Origin: Marichromatium purpuratum 984
GTDB taxonomy: Bacteria; Pseudomonadota; Gammaproteobacteria; Chromatiales; Chromatiaceae
Length of the DNA: 64,000 bases
Assembly: GCF_000224005.2 (NCBI RefSeq)
Contig: NZ_CP007031.1
Span: 3,005,001-3,069,000, forward strand
Direction: 5' to 3'
Each line of letters starts with the position of its first letter. Positions within the stretch are counted from its first letter, which is position 1. Below the pieces are notes generated by a model that saw only the letters and a list, made by a program, of their open reading frames with translations, made no database searches and was not told the DNA's origin. A program made the position numbers and the translations under genes. This document shows, piece by piece, positions 23,255-36,438 of this stretch.

Positions 23255-25063
23255 TCAGACGACCGGCGCCGCGCGCGCCGGCGTCGGCTCCTGGAACTGC
23301 AGCGCGGCCAGTCGCGCATAGAGCCCACCCTCGGCGATCAGCGTCTCATGGCGCCCGGCGGCGACGATCCGCCCACCGTCGACCACCAGGATGCGGTCGA
23401 CGTTGCGCACCGTCGCCAACCGGTGGGCGATGACGATGCTGGTGCGCCCGCGCATCAACTCCTCGAGTGCATCCTGCACCAGACGCTCGCTCTCGGCATC
23501 GAGCGCGCTGGTCGCCTCGTCGAGCAGCAGCAGCGCCGGGTCGCGCAGGATGGTACGGGCGATGGCGATCCGCTGACGCTCGCCGCCGGAGAGCTGTACT
23601 CCGCGCTCGCCGAGATCGGTGTCGAAGCCCTGCGGCAGACGATCGAGGAACTCGGCCGCATGCGCCGCCTCTGCGGCGCGCCGCACCTCGGCGTCGGTCG
23701 CCGACTCCATGCCGTAGCGGATGTTCTCCCAGGCGCTGGCGGCGAAGATCACCGGATCCTGCGGCACCAGCGCGATCCGCCCGCGCAGCTCGCGCGGATC
23801 GAGCGCGCGCAGATCCACGCCATCGAAGCGCACGGCCCCGGCGGCAGGATCGTAGAAGCGCAGCAGCAGCTGGAACAGGGTCGACTTGCCCGCCCCCGAG
23901 TGTCCCACCAGGGCCACCCGTTCGCCCGGGCGCACCACCACCGACAGCGCCTCCAGCGCCGCGGTGTCTGGACGCGACGGATAGCAGAAGCGCACGTCGT
24001 CGAAACGGACCTCGCCACGCGTCGGCCGAGGCAGCGTCACCGGATCGTTCGGCGCGGCGATCGCCGGACGCGCCTCGAGCAGCTCCATCAACCGCTCGCT
24101 GGCCCCGGCGCCGCGCAGCAACTGCCCGGCCAGCTCGCTGAGCGAGCCGACCGAACCGGCCACCAGGATGGCGTAGAACAGGAAGGCCGAGAGTTCACCG
24201 CCACTGAGAGTGCCGTCGAGCACCTGATGGCCACCGATCCACAACACCACGCCGATCGCGCCGAAGGTCAGCAGAGTGGCGATACCGGAGAGCAGCGCGC
24301 TGGTCAGCGAGCGCCGACGCGCCACCTCGAAGGCCGACTCCACCTGCTCGCCATAACGACGCCGATCGATCGGTTCGTGACCACAGGCCTGCACGGTGCG
24401 GATGCCGTGGATCACCTCGTCGACATAGGCGGCGACATCGGCCACCCGGTCCTGACTGGCGCGCGAGAGACGGCGCACCCGATGCCCCAACAGCCAGGCC
24501 GGGCCGATCACCAGCGGCACCCCGAGCAATACCAGTCCGGTCAGCCCCGGACTGGTCACCGCCAGCATGGCGATGCCACCGAGCATCATCAACGAGGTGC
24601 GCAGCGCCATCGCCAGGGTCGAGCCGACCACCACCTGCAGCAGCGCGGTATCACTGGTCAGTCGCGAGATCACCTCGCCGGTGCGGGTGGTCTCGAAGAA
24701 GCCGACATCGAGTCCCAGCACCCGATCGAAGACCGCGCGCCGGATGTCGGCGACCACCCGCTCGCCGATCCAGTTGAGCAGATAACTGCGCGCCATCATC
24801 GCCCCGGCGGTGAGCACCACCACGGCGAGGAACAGCAGCAACGAGCGATCGAGCGCCACCGCCGAACCGCTCGACAGCCCGCGATCGACCACCACCCGGA
24901 TCACCTGACCGAAGGCCAGCACCGACCCGGCGGCGAACAGCAACGCGGCGAGCGCGGCGAGCAGGCGCCAGCGATAAGGCAGGGTGAAACGCAGCAGACG
25001 CGCCAAGGCACGCAGATCGCGGGTGCCCGGACGATCGGGCGCGACGGAGGATGATCGAGACAT
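23255..25063 (-). CDS. ABC exporter, fused permease and ATPase
   Basis: A 602-residue half transporter of the MsbA/lipid and drug exporter type. Residues 1-320 hold six membrane helices. The ATPase domain follows with Walker A GHSGAGKST, Q-loop LVPQDPVIF, signature LSGGERQR, Walker B LLLLDEATSALD, and H-loop VIAHRLATV. It would act as a homodimer in the inner membrane. It converges with the bciB-like gene, leaving 7 bases between stops. It follows the zinc-ribbon membrane protein gene in the same direction. The substrate cannot be told from sequence. Confidence 0.9.
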   Translation of the reverse strand: MSRSSSVAPDRPGTRDLRALARLLRFTLPYRWRLLAALAALLFAAGSVLAFGQVIRVVVDRGLSSGSAVALDRSLLLFLAVVVLTAGAMMARSYLLNWIGERVVADIRRAVFDRVLGLDVGFFETTRTGEVISRLTSDTALLQVVVGSTLAMALRTSLMMLGGIAMLAVTSPGLTGLVLLGVPLVIGPAWLLGHRVRRLSRASQDRVADVAAYVDEVIHGIRTVQACGHEPIDRRRYGEQVESAFEVARRRSLTSALLSGIATLLTFGAIGVVLWIGGHQVLDGTLSGGELSAFLFYAILVAGSVGSLSELAGQLLRGAGASERLMELLEARPAIAAPNDPVTLPRPTRGEVRFDDVRFCYPSRPDTAALEALSVVVRPGERVALVGHSGAGKSTLFQLLLRFYDPAAGAVRFDGVDLRALDPRELRGRIALVPQDPVIFAASAWENIRYGMESATDAEVRRAAEAAHAAEFLDRLPQGFDTDLGERGVQLSGGERQRIAIARTILRDPALLLLDEATSALDAESERLVQDALEELMRGRTSIVIAHRLATVRNVDRILVVDGGRIVAAGRHETLIAEGGLYARLAALQFQEPTPARAAPVV

Positions 25064-25117
25064 GGGATTCCTTACAGCAAAGCGGACAACGAAAGGAGAA
25101 CGACCGAGGGCCGGGAC

Positions 25118-25861
25118 TCAGCCGTGTTCGAGCGCGCGCCACTGGCGCAGCAGCAACAGCGCCGCCCAGACCAGCGCGGCGAGCATCAGCAGGGCGCCGA
25201 GCAGATGACTGGCCTGAGCGAGCGCACGATCGAGATGCAACAGCCCGGTCTCGGTTAATAGGTATTCCCAGTCGTGAAATCCATAGGGCGCGGTCTGTCC
25301 GGTGTTGCCGCCGAGCAGCGGCAACACCCCGGCGCGGGCATCGGCGACATAGGGCGCGATATCGAGAAAATTCTCCCCGAACCACCACAGACAGACGCTC
25401 GCACCGAAGGGGTCACGAGTACGCAGCAGCAGCACCAGCAGACAGATCAGCGGCATCAGCAGCTGCCCCAGGGTGCCGCCGAGCGAGCCGATGAAGTCGC
25501 CGAGCGGAGCGAAGATGACGTGCCCGGCCTCGTGGAAGGGCAGATTGACCAGATGCAGCAGCGACTCGCCGGCGGCATTGCTCGACACCGGCGCGGCCAT
25601 CAGCCGCAGCCCCCAGACCAGCAGCACACACCAGAGCAGGACACGAAGGGCCAGCACCGGTGCGCCGCCGGCCGGGGGCGCGCCGAACAGCAGCTCGGCC
25701 ACGCGCCCCGGCGGCCGCCGTCGCACACCCCGGCGCGCAGGCGGCGACGGGGCCTCGCCGGATGGCGGGTGATGCTTGTAGTACTTGGCGAAGACCAGCC
25801 CGCAGGCCGTGCAGATGTCGGCATGATCGGACTGCTCGGCACGACACTTGGGGCATTGCAT
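25118..25861 (-). CDS. zinc-ribbon membrane protein with HExxH motif
   Basis: A 247-residue protein. It starts with a zinc ribbon (CPKC near residue 3, CTAC near residue 17, then GLVFAKYY), followed by a Pro/Arg linker and at least four hydrophobic segments. The motif LPFHEAGHVIF around residue 110 is an HExxH metal site as in membrane metalloproteases, and a later GENFLDIAPY adds a possible third ligand region. The protein may be a membrane-embedded protease, or the motif may only bind metal. It is 34 bases after the YbjN-like gene, in the same direction. Confidence 0.75.
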   Translation of the reverse strand: MQCPKCRAEQSDHADICTACGLVFAKYYKHHPPSGEAPSPPARRGVRRRPPGRVAELLFGAPPAGGAPVLALRVLLWCVLLVWGLRLMAAPVSSNAAGESLLHLVNLPFHEAGHVIFAPLGDFIGSLGGTLGQLLMPLICLLVLLLRTRDPFGASVCLWWFGENFLDIAPYVADARAGVLPLLGGNTGQTAPYGFHDWEYLLTETGLLHLDRALAQASHLLGALLMLAALVWAALLLLRQWRALEHG

Positions 25862-25894
25862 GACGGATCAGCGGTGACGACGCACGCGCGCTCG

Positions 25895-26356
25895 CTAGAG
25901 CATCTCCTCGCGGAACTCGCGCAGCACCACACCCCACCAGTCGAAGGTGTCCTCGAGGTTGCGCGGGGTGACGCCGTAGTTGAGGTTGACGGCGAACTCC
26001 AGCACCGCATCGCCCTCGTCGTCGATATAGGCCTTGCCGAAGCGCTTGTCGCGATTCCAGCGATTGACGTCCTCGAGGGTCAGACCAGGCTGTTCCCAGC
26101 CGGCATAGAACAGGATGTCCTTGCAGTCCTTGCCGTCATCACAGCCATAGAAGGTCACCAGATAGATGACCCCGAACATCCGCCCACGGATACGCGGGTC
26201 GCCGACACTGTCGGTCTGCAACTCGGCGCTGCCGAAGCCCTTGGCCACCGTCAGCACCGCCTCGGGATCGGCCGCGCTCACCAGATCACGCGCCAGCGCG
26301 CCCCCACACCACAGCGCCGCCACCAGGCCAGCGGTCAGCAGTCCACGAATACGCAT
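25895..26356 (-). CDS. exported YbjN-domain protein
   Basis: A 153-residue protein with a signal peptide (MRIRGLLTAGLVAALWCGGALA) and a YbjN-like fold: LTVAKGFGSAELQTDSVGDPRIRG, GVIYLVTFYGC, and LEDVNRWNRDKRFGKAYID. YbjN relatives are small chaperone-like or regulatory proteins; exported forms have no settled role. AGGAGG with 7 bases of spacing favours the second of two adjacent ATG codons (26356). The paired Cys in YGCDDGKDC may form a disulfide in the periplasm. Confidence 0.75.
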   Translation of the reverse strand: MRIRGLLTAGLVAALWCGGALARDLVSAADPEAVLTVAKGFGSAELQTDSVGDPRIRGRMFGVIYLVTFYGCDDGKDCKDILFYAGWEQPGLTLEDVNRWNRDKRFGKAYIDDEGDAVLEFAVNLNYGVTPRNLEDTFDWWGVVLREFREEML

Positions 26357-26498
26357 CATTCCCCCTCCTCGCATCAGGCCGATCGAGAGCGGACATCTGA
26401 CCCCGCCCCCAACGATGAACCCCGGCATCACGGCCAGGGGTGCGCCGGACATCCCGCGCACGGCTCAAGTATAAGCCGCGATCGACAGGGCGCGGCGA

Positions 26499-26945
26499 TC
26501 AGCCCAACGTCCCGACCAGAGCACGGATGGCGTCGCGATTGGTCCAGGAGGCGGTGAGCCGCGCGGCGGCGCTCGCCGGCACCCAGCGGTACTCGAGATG
26601 CTCGCGCGGATTGAGCCGCACCAGGCGTCGGGTCTCGAGCACCAGCGCGAACCAGTACTCGCGATTGAAGCAGACATTGGGCGCATACCGCTTGCGCCAG
26701 GCGCGCACGATCGGGAACAGCGCCGACTGGTGCAGGTCGATCAAGCGCCCGCCGGCACGCAGCCCGGTCTCCTCGTAGACCTCGCGCGCGGCGGCCTGAC
26801 GCGGGCTCTCGCCGGCATCGAGGCTGCCGGTGACCGACTGCCAGAAGGCCAGCGGACGCGCCCGGCGCAACATCAGGAACTCGCCCCCGCGGGTACAGAT
26901 GACCACCAGCACCGACTGCGGGCGCTTGCGCGGCAGCCGGCTCAT
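26499..26945 (-). CDS. nudB: dihydroneopterin triphosphate pyrophosphatase (Nudix)
   Basis: A 148-residue Nudix hydrolase that removes diphosphate from dihydroneopterin triphosphate in folate synthesis. The Nudix box is GSLDAGESPRQAAAREVYEETGL, preceded by LAFWQSVTG as in NudB. The ATG at 26945 (MSRLPRKRPQSVLVV) matches the family start; longer in-frame starts upstream do not. It lies downstream of aspS, an order common in gammaproteobacteria (aspS-nudB). Confidence 0.88.
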   Translation of the reverse strand: MSRLPRKRPQSVLVVICTRGGEFLMLRRARPLAFWQSVTGSLDAGESPRQAAAREVYEETGLRAGGRLIDLHQSALFPIVRAWRKRYAPNVCFNREYWFALVLETRRLVRLNPREHLEYRWVPASAAARLTASWTNRDAIRALVGTLG

Positions 26946-27140
26946 TGCCTCTGCCTCCGCCTCGCTCACCCTGAGCTGACGCAGGATCCCGGGATCCACA
27001 CACTTGGCCATCAACGTTACCTGTCTTGGTTCGGCCTCGGCGTCACGACCGGCGGCCTGAGGGAGAAATGAGCACACGCCACCTCACGGTGGCGCGTGTT
27101 GCCGACGCCCGCGACGGGCGTGCGGGCGGGAGCGACGGGC

Positions 27141-28919
27141 TCAGCCGCGCTGGCGCAACCGCAGCGCCAGCTCCTTGAGCTGCGCCTCGTCGACCGCCGA
27201 AGGGGCGTCGGTGAGCAGACAGGCCGCGGTCTGGGTCTTGGGGAAGGCCATGACGTCGCGGATCGACTGCGCGCCAGTCATCAGCATCACCAGGCGGTCG
27301 AGACCGAAGGCGATGCCACCGTGCGGCGGGCAGCCGAACTTGAGCGCCTGGAGGAGGAAGCCGAAGCGCTCCTCGGCCTGCTCGTCGCTGATCTTGAGCA
27401 GCTCGAAGACCTGGCGCTGCACCGCCTCGCGGTGGATACGGATCGACCCACCGCCGACCTCGGTACCGTTGAGCACCATGTCGTAGGCACGCGACAGACA
27501 GCTGCCCGGATCACTGGAGAGGCTGTCGAGCTGCTCTTCCTTGGGCGCGGTGAAGGGATGGTGCAGGGCCACCCAGCGATCGGCGTTGGGATCGTGCTCG
27601 AACATCGGGAAGTCGACCACCCACAGCGGGTGCCAACCCTCGGCCATCAGCCCGCGGTCCTCGCCGAGCTTGACGCGCAACGCGCCGATCGACTCGTTGA
27701 CCACCCGCGCCTTGTCGGCGCCGAAGAAGATCAGGTCGCCGTCCTCGGCGCCGGTACGCGCCATGATGCCCTCGACGGTGGCGTCGGGGAGGAACTTGAG
27801 GATCGGCGACTGCAGCCCCTCGCGCCCCTTGCTCGACCACTCGTTGACCTTGATGTAGGCCAGCCCCTTGGCGCCGTAGATACCGACGAACTGGGTGTAG
27901 CCGTCGATCTCCTTGCGCGTGAGCGAGCCGCCGCCGGGCAGGCGCAGCGCCGCCACGCGACCCTCGGGGTCCTGGGCGGGACCGGCGAAGACCTTGAAAT
28001 CGACGCCATCCATCAGGTCGGCGACGTCGATCAGCTCCAGCGCCACGCGCAGGTCGGGGCGGTCGGAGCCGTAGCGACGCATCGCTTCGGCATAGGTCAT
28101 GCGCGGGAAGGGGTTGGGCAGGGTCTCGCCGTTGACCTCCTCGAAGAGGGTGCGGATCATCGACTCCATCAGCCCCATCAGCGTCTCCTCGTCGACGAAG
28201 GAGGCCTCGATGTCGAGCTGGGTGAACTCGGGCTGACGATCGGCGCGCAAGTCCTCGTCGCGGAAGCAGCGCGCGACCTGATAGTAGCGATCCATCCCCG
28301 ACATCATCAGCAGCTGCTTGAACAGCTGCGGCGACTGCGGCAGGGCGAAGAACTCACCGGGGTGGGTGCGACTGGGCACCAGATAGTCGCGCGCGCCCTC
28401 GGGGGTCGACTTGGTGAGGATCGGGGTCTCGATATCGAGGAAGCCGTGCTCGTCGAGGAAGCGGCGCATCACCCGGCTGACCTGGCTGCGGGTGCGCAGC
28501 CGCGCCTGCATCTCGGGGCGACGCAGGTCGAGATAGCGATAGCGCAGGCGCACCTCCTCGGAGGCGTCGGCGACATGGCTCTCGAGCTGGATCGGCGGCG
28601 TGGCCGCAGCGTTGAGGATCTCCAGCTCCAGGCCCAGCACCTCGATCTCGCCGGTGGGCAGATCGGGGTTGACGGTGCCCTCGGGACGCGGCCGCACCCG
28701 GCCCTTGACGCGCAGCACGAACTCGCTGCGGACCTGCTCGGCGCGGGCGAAGATCTCGGCGCGATCGGGGTCGAACACCACCTGCACCAGGCCGTCGCGG
28801 TCGCGCAGATCGACGAAGATCACCCCGCCGTGGTCGCGGCGCCGATGCACCCAGCCGCAGAGCACGACCTCCTGGCCGTCATGGCTGCCGTTCAAGTCCC
28901 CACAGTAGTGCGTGCGCAT
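27141..28919 (-). CDS. aspS: aspartyl-tRNA synthetase
   Basis: A 592-residue class II aminoacyl-tRNA synthetase of the bacterial type. An OB-fold anticodon-binding domain is first ([20 protein letters not shown]), then the catalytic core with [20 protein letters not shown], the bacterial GAD insert in the middle, and the closing motif [17 protein letters not shown]. The length is standard. It charges tRNA-Asp, and possibly tRNA-Asn if the non-discriminating form, which I cannot decide. It is followed by nudB in the same direction. Confidence 0.97.
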   Translation of the reverse strand: MRTHYCGDLNGSHDGQEVVLCGWVHRRRDHGGVIFVDLRDRDGLVQVVFDPDRAEIFARAEQVRSEFVLRVKGRVRPRPEGTVNPDLPTGEIEVLGLELEILNAAATPPIQLESHVADASEEVRLRYRYLDLRRPEMQARLRTRSQVSRVMRRFLDEHGFLDIETPILTKSTPEGARDYLVPSRTHPGEFFALPQSPQLFKQLLMMSGMDRYYQVARCFRDEDLRADRQPEFTQLDIEASFVDEETLMGLMESMIRTLFEEVNGETLPNPFPRMTYAEAMRRYGSDRPDLRVALELIDVADLMDGVDFKVFAGPAQDPEGRVAALRLPGGGSLTRKEIDGYTQFVGIYGAKGLAYIKVNEWSSKGREGLQSPILKFLPDATVEGIMARTGAEDGDLIFFGADKARVVNESIGALRVKLGEDRGLMAEGWHPLWVVDFPMFEHDPNADRWVALHHPFTAPKEEQLDSLSSDPGSCLSRAYDMVLNGTEVGGGSIRIHREAVQRQVFELLKISDEQAEERFGFLLQALKFGCPPHGGIAFGLDRLVMLMTGAQSIRDVMAFPKTQTAACLLTDAPSAVDEAQLKELALRLRQRG

Positions 28920-29046
28920 CGTTCTATCGCCCCATTGTCCTGAAAGTCGTCGTTGATCGTTCGCGGCGCCGCGTCATCGCGCAGTCGCTCGCCTGGGGCC
29001 GAATGCCCCGACCCCGGACGGCGTCGGCGTCCGGGACATGAGAAAC

Positions 29047-29076
29047 CAAAAAACCGCGCTGGGCGCGCCAGCGCGG
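29047..29076 (-). terminator. rho-independent terminator of fmdB
   Basis: On the minus strand CCGCGCTGG and CCAGCGCGG form a 9-pair stem followed by six T. It separates fmdB from aspS downstream. Confidence 0.9.
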
Positions 29077-29214
29077 CTTGCGGCTCGAACAGGAGGAACC
29101 GGCCTCACGGCGCATCGCCGACGGCGGGCGCCGCTTCGTACCACTCCCCCTCGCGGGGGCGAGAAGATACTGAAGCGGCGACCGCGCACGCAAGCACGGT
29201 CCCCGCGAGCCGGG

Positions 29215-29451
29215 TCAGGCGGCCTTGTCGGAACCGCTGCTCGAGCCCTCATGCAGGTTCTTCTTCTTGCCCTGCTTGAAGTCGGTCTCGTACCAGCCGC
29301 CGCCCTTGAGACGGAAGCCGGCCGCGGAGATCTGCTTCTTGAGTTCGGACTTGCCGCAGGCGGGACAGTCGGTCAGCGGCGCATCGCTGATCTTCTGCAT
29401 CGCCTCCATCTCGTGTCCGCACGCCTCGCAGCGATATTCATAGATCGGCAT
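29215..29451 (-). CDS. FmdB-family zinc-ribbon protein
   Basis: A 78-residue protein with the FmdB start MPIYEYRCEACGHEMEAMQK and a second pair CPAC, so four Cys likely bind zinc. A GGGWYETDFK segment and a Lys/Ser tail follow. The family is widespread and is thought to be regulatory, but no biochemical role is settled. It lies alone, upstream of aspS, with its own terminator. Confidence 0.88.
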   Translation of the reverse strand: MPIYEYRCEACGHEMEAMQKISDAPLTDCPACGKSELKKQISAAGFRLKGGGWYETDFKQGKKKNLHEGSSSGSDKAA

Positions 29452-29588
29452 TGATCATACCTCGTCATCGGATAAACAACGGCGGTCGCGGCCCACCGGC
29501 CGTGCGCCGATACCATGAGGGGTTGCGGGCCAGCATGGAATTGGCCTTCAATGACAGCCCCTCGAAACCAGGTTTGAGCCAGGACACC

Positions 29589-30443
29589 ATGCCCTCGACC
29601 CGTCAGCCCTCGATTCTCATCACCGGTTGCTCCAGCGGCATCGGCGCGCACTGCGCCGAGGGGCTGGCGCGCCGCGGCTGGCGGGTGATCGCCTCGGCAC
29701 GCGCCGAGGCCGACGTCGAGCGGCTGACCGCCAGCGGTCTGGAAGCGGTGCGGATCGATCTCGACGACTCGGCGAGCATCGCCGCAGGGCTCGAGCAGGC
29801 GCTCACGCTCACTGGCGGCAGGCTCGATGCGCTGTTCAACAACGGCGCCTACGGGCAGCCCGGCGCGGTCGAGGACCTCAGTCGCGCGACGCTGCGTGCG
29901 CAGCTCGAGACCAACCTGCTCGGCTGGCACGAGTTGACCTGCCGGGTGATCCCGGTGATGCGCCGTCAGGGAGAGGGCCGCATTGTCCACAACAGCTCCA
30001 TCCTCGGGCTCATCCCACTGCCCTTCCGCGGCGCCTATGTCGCCAGCAAGTATGCGCTCGAGGGTCTGACCGACACCCTGCGCCTGGAGCTGCGCGGCAG
30101 CGGCATCGAGGTCTCGCTGATCGAGCCGGGACCGATCACCAGCCGCTTCCGCGACAACGCCCACCGCGCCTTTCGCGACCACATCGACGTCGAGCACAGC
30201 GTCCATCGCGACGCCTATGTCCGTGCCGAGCAGCGCCTGACCAAGCCGGGCAAGGCGCAACCCTTCACCCTGCCACCCGAGGCGGTGCTGCGCGCACTGG
30301 TCCACGCCGTCGAGAGCCCGCGACCCCGCCCGAGATATTATGTCACCCTGCCGACCCATGTGCTCGGCGGACTGAGACGGATCCTGTCGACCCGCGCGCT
30401 CGACTGGCTGCTGGCACGGGTCTCGCGCGGCGGCGCCGGCTGA
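29589..30443 (+). CDS. short-chain dehydrogenase/reductase
   Basis: A 284-residue classical SDR. It has the NAD(P)-binding TGCSSGIGAHCAEGL (residues about 11-25), NNGAYG, the catalytic Ser in NSSILGLIPLP, and YVASK with the catalytic Tyr and Lys, then IEPGPITS. The order and the carboxy tail of about 60 residues resemble YbbO-like SDRs. The ATG at 29589 has AGGA 5 bases before it; an in-frame upstream stretch is less likely. The substrate is unknown. It converges with greA. Confidence 0.85.
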   Translation: MPSTRQPSILITGCSSGIGAHCAEGLARRGWRVIASARAEADVERLTASGLEAVRIDLDDSASIAAGLEQALTLTGGRLDALFNNGAYGQPGAVEDLSRATLRAQLETNLLGWHELTCRVIPVMRRQGEGRIVHNSSILGLIPLPFRGAYVASKYALEGLTDTLRLELRGSGIEVSLIEPGPITSRFRDNAHRAFRDHIDVEHSVHRDAYVRAEQRLTKPGKAQPFTLPPEAVLRALVHAVESPRPRPRYYVTLPTHVLGGLRRILSTRALDWLLARVSRGGAG

Positions 30444-30462
30444 GCGGCACCGCCGCGCGAGT

Positions 30463-30939
30463 TCAGATGTATTCGACCTCGAGGATCTCGAACTCACGCA
30501 CCCCGCCGGGGGCATCGACCGAGGCGATGTCACCCTCGCTTTTGCCGATCAGGCTGCGCGCGATCGGCGAGGAGACCGAGATCATCCCCAGCTTGAGGTC
30601 GGCCTCGTCCTCGCCGACGATGCGGTACTTGAGTTCCTGATCCTTATCCAGCTCGAGCACGTGCACGGTCGCGCCGAACACCACCCGACCGGTACGCGGC
30701 AGCGTGGTGACATCGATGATCTGCGCGTTGGAGAGCTTCGACTCGATGTCTTTGATGCGACCCTCGATGAAGCCCTGCTGTTCACGCGCGGCGTGATACT
30801 CGGCGTTCTCCTTGAGATCGCCGTGCTCGCGCGCCTCGGCGATCGCCTCGATCACGCGCGGCCGTTCGACACGCTTGAGCTGGTCCAATTCTTCACGCAA
30901 TTTCTCAGCGCCTCTCGCGGTCAGAGGTACCTGGGTCAT
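30463..30939 (-). CDS. greA: transcript cleavage factor GreA
   Basis: A 158-residue GreA. The coiled-coil domain has [18 protein letters not shown] with the acidic tip (DLKENAEY) that reaches the RNA polymerase active site, and the FKBP-like carboxy domain contains [18 protein letters not shown]. It rescues backtracked RNA polymerase. It follows carB by about 120 bases, the familiar carA-carB-greA order, with a hairpin and T run between carB and greA. Confidence 0.95.
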   Translation of the reverse strand: MTQVPLTARGAEKLREELDQLKRVERPRVIEAIAEAREHGDLKENAEYHAAREQQGFIEGRIKDIESKLSNAQIIDVTTLPRTGRVVFGATVHVLELDKDQELKYRIVGEDEADLKLGMISVSSPIARSLIGKSEGDIASVDAPGGVREFEILEVEYI

Positions 30940-31015
30940 GGGTGATTCCCTCGTATGGATGGACCGCGTGCCGTAGCGCGCGATCGTTCGGGCCCGTTGC
31001 GGACCCCAAAAAGAC

Positions 31016-31052
31016 AAAAAGAAACCACGGGCACCCCGTGCGGGGCGCCCGT
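31016..31052 (-). terminator. terminator or attenuator after carB
   Basis: On the minus strand ACGGGCGCCCC and GGGGTGCCCGT form a stem with one G-T pair, followed by GGTTTCTTTTT. It lies between carB and greA and may reduce read-through into greA. Confidence 0.75.
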
Positions 31053-31062
31053 TCGGTCTGGA

Positions 31063-34272
<3,210 letters not shown>

Positions 34273-34471
34273 TCTGTTAGTTTCTTGAGATCCGAGAATG
34301 GATGTACGTGAACGCAAATGCTGGAAGACGAATGCCGTTGGCGACGGACCGCGAGGGATCCGCGCCCGCACCGCTCCGCAACACCCGGTCGACCCCGGAC
34401 TCCGCCGTCGCTGGCGGATCCGTCGAGCCCGCGCGCGCGTCACATGAGGGAACGCGCGCGACGCCGCCCGT

Positions 34472-35614
34472 CTAGCCGCGCGCGCGCATGGACTCGATGA
34501 ACTGATCGAACAGCGGCGCCACGTCACAGGGGCCGGGACTGGCCTCGGGGTGCCCCTGGAAGCTGAAGGCCGGGCAGTCGCAGCGACGAATACCCTGCAG
34601 CGAGCCGTCGAACAGCGAGCGATGCGTCGGCTGCAGCGTCTCGGGGAGGGTCTCCTCGTCGACGGCGAAGCCGTGGTTCTGGCTGCTGATCATCACCGCG
34701 CCGGTGGCGAGATCCTGCACCGGGTGGTTGGCGCCGTGGTGGCCGAACTTCATCTTCAGCGTGCGAGCGCCGGAGGCGAGCGCGAGCAACTGGTGGCCAA
34801 GACAGATGCCGAACAGCGGCACCTGGTGCTCGAGCAGCTCGCGGATCGCGGCGATGGCGTAGTCACAGGGCTCGGGGTCGCCGGGACCGTTGGAGAGGAA
34901 CACCCCGTCGGGGTTCATCGCCAGCACCTCGGCGGCGGGGGTGCGGGCCGGGACTACGGTGACGCTGCAGCCGCGCGAGGCCAGCATGCGCAGGATGTTG
35001 CGCTTGACGCCGAAGTCGTAGGCGACGACCTTGAACGGCAGCGCCTCGTCGGCAGGGTCGAGCGGCGCGGGCAGCCCGCCCTCGAGCGCCCACTCGCCCT
35101 GGGTCCAGGCATAGGGCTCGGCGGTGGTGGCCTGCTGGGCGAGGTCCATGCCCTTGAGCCCGGGGAAGTCACGGGCGGCGGCCAGGGCCGCGGCCTCGTC
35201 GATGGCGTCGCCGGCCTGTAGACAGCCGTTCTGCGCGCCCTTCTCGCGCAGGATGCGGGTCAGGCGACGGGTGTCGATGTCGGCGATGCCGACCACGCCC
35301 TGACGACGCAGATAGTCGTCGAGACGCTCGCGCTGGCGGAAATTGCTGGCGCGCTGGGGCAAGTGGCGGATGATCAGGCCGGCGGCCTGGATGCCGGCGG
35401 ACTCCTCGTCCTCCGGGTTGGCGCCCACGTTGCCGATGTGGGGGTATGTCAGGGTCACGAGCTGGCGCAGATAGGAGGGATCGGTGAGGATCTCCTGATA
35501 GCCGGTCATGGCGGTGTTGAACACCACCTCACCGACGCTCGAGCCATCGGCGCCAATCGATGTTCCGCGGAAGACCGAACCGTCTTCCAGAACCAGAACT
35601 GCGGGTTTTCTCAA
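34472..35614 (-). CDS. carA: carbamoyl-phosphate synthase small subunit, TTG start
   Basis: A 380-residue glutamine amidotransferase that feeds ammonia to CarB. The amino domain has [16 protein letters not shown] and [17 protein letters not shown]. The class I glutaminase domain has [15 protein letters not shown] with the nucleophile Cys, and GHPEASPGP with the catalytic His and Glu. I place the start at TTG 35614, which has GGAG 6 bases upstream and gives the normal family length. The nearest ATG upstream would add 43 unrelated residues. Confidence 0.95.
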   Translation of the reverse strand: MRKPAVLVLEDGSVFRGTSIGADGSSVGEVVFNTAMTGYQEILTDPSYLRQLVTLTYPHIGNVGANPEDEESAGIQAAGLIIRHLPQRASNFRQRERLDDYLRRQGVVGIADIDTRRLTRILREKGAQNGCLQAGDAIDEAAALAAARDFPGLKGMDLAQQATTAEPYAWTQGEWALEGGLPAPLDPADEALPFKVVAYDFGVKRNILRMLASRGCSVTVVPARTPAAEVLAMNPDGVFLSNGPGDPEPCDYAIAAIRELLEHQVPLFGICLGHQLLALASGARTLKMKFGHHGANHPVQDLATGAVMISSQNHGFAVDEETLPETLQPTHRSLFDGSLQGIRRCDCPAFSFQGHPEASPGPCDVAPLFDQFIESMRARG

Positions 35615-35797
35615 GGGTATCTCCGAATCCGGGCGAGGATGCGCAACGACCGCGACGGGACGTCGGGTGACGGCGTTGGACACACAGGGTAGGTCAATGG
35701 CAGCGCCCTGACCGGCCTGAATTCTAAAGAACCGTCGGCGCACTGTCCACGCGCGCCGGTCGGCACGGGCGGCGAAATGCCAACCCGATCATCTGCT

Positions 35798-36247
35798 TCA
35801 GCTCACGCCATCGCGCAGTTGATGGCGCGCCCAGGCGGTGATCCCCGCAGCATCCATGGCACCGGCCTGACGGGCACGCTCGACCCCGCCGCGAAACAGC
35901 GCCAGGGTCGGGATGCTGCGGATACCGAGCCGCGCGGCCAGCCCCTGGGCCTGCTCGGTGTCGACCTTGATCAGCCGCAGCTCGGGCTCGAGGGTGCGCG
36001 CGGCAGCGGCGAAGGCCGGCGCCATCATCTGGCAGGGACCGCACCAGGGCGCCCAGAAATCGACCAGCAGCGGCAGATCGCTGCGCGCCAGGTGACGGGC
36101 GAAGCGCGCCTCGTCGAGCGCCACCGGCTCGCCACCGAACAGCGGCGCATGACAGCGCCCGCAACGTCCGCCCGCGCCGAGGCGCGCCGGCGCCAGTCGG
36201 TTGACCGCGTCGCAGGCGGGACAGACCACATGGATTGGATCGGACAT
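35798..36247 (-). CDS. trxC: thioredoxin 2 with zinc finger
   Basis: A 149-residue TrxC-type thioredoxin. A zinc ribbon comes first (VVCPACDAVNRL, then RCGRC), followed by the thioredoxin fold with active site FWAPWCGPCQMMAP and the cis-Pro in IRSIPTLALF. It is a cytoplasmic reductase linked to oxidative stress in other gammaproteobacteria. It diverges from the cnoX-like gene, which also codes a thioredoxin-fold protein, with about 190 bases between starts. The start ATG at 36247 has GAGG just upstream. Confidence 0.92.
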   Translation of the reverse strand: MSDPIHVVCPACDAVNRLAPARLGAGGRCGRCHAPLFGGEPVALDEARFARHLARSDLPLLVDFWAPWCGPCQMMAPAFAAAARTLEPELRLIKVDTEQAQGLAARLGIRSIPTLALFRGGVERARQAGAMDAAGITAWARHQLRDGVS

Positions 36248-36438
36248 CTCCTCACTCTCCCTCTCGATGGATGCGGGCGGGACGGGAGAGTCCGCACGCC
36301 GCGTATCCTGGTCATTGTCGACGGTCGTGACCGTTCCGACCACGGCCCCAGCCGTATCGCGACCGTCTTGAATCGTCATCGACCGGTGGCTATCGTCACC
36401 GGCCTCGCCAATATCCACACCATCAGGAGTCATCCCCC

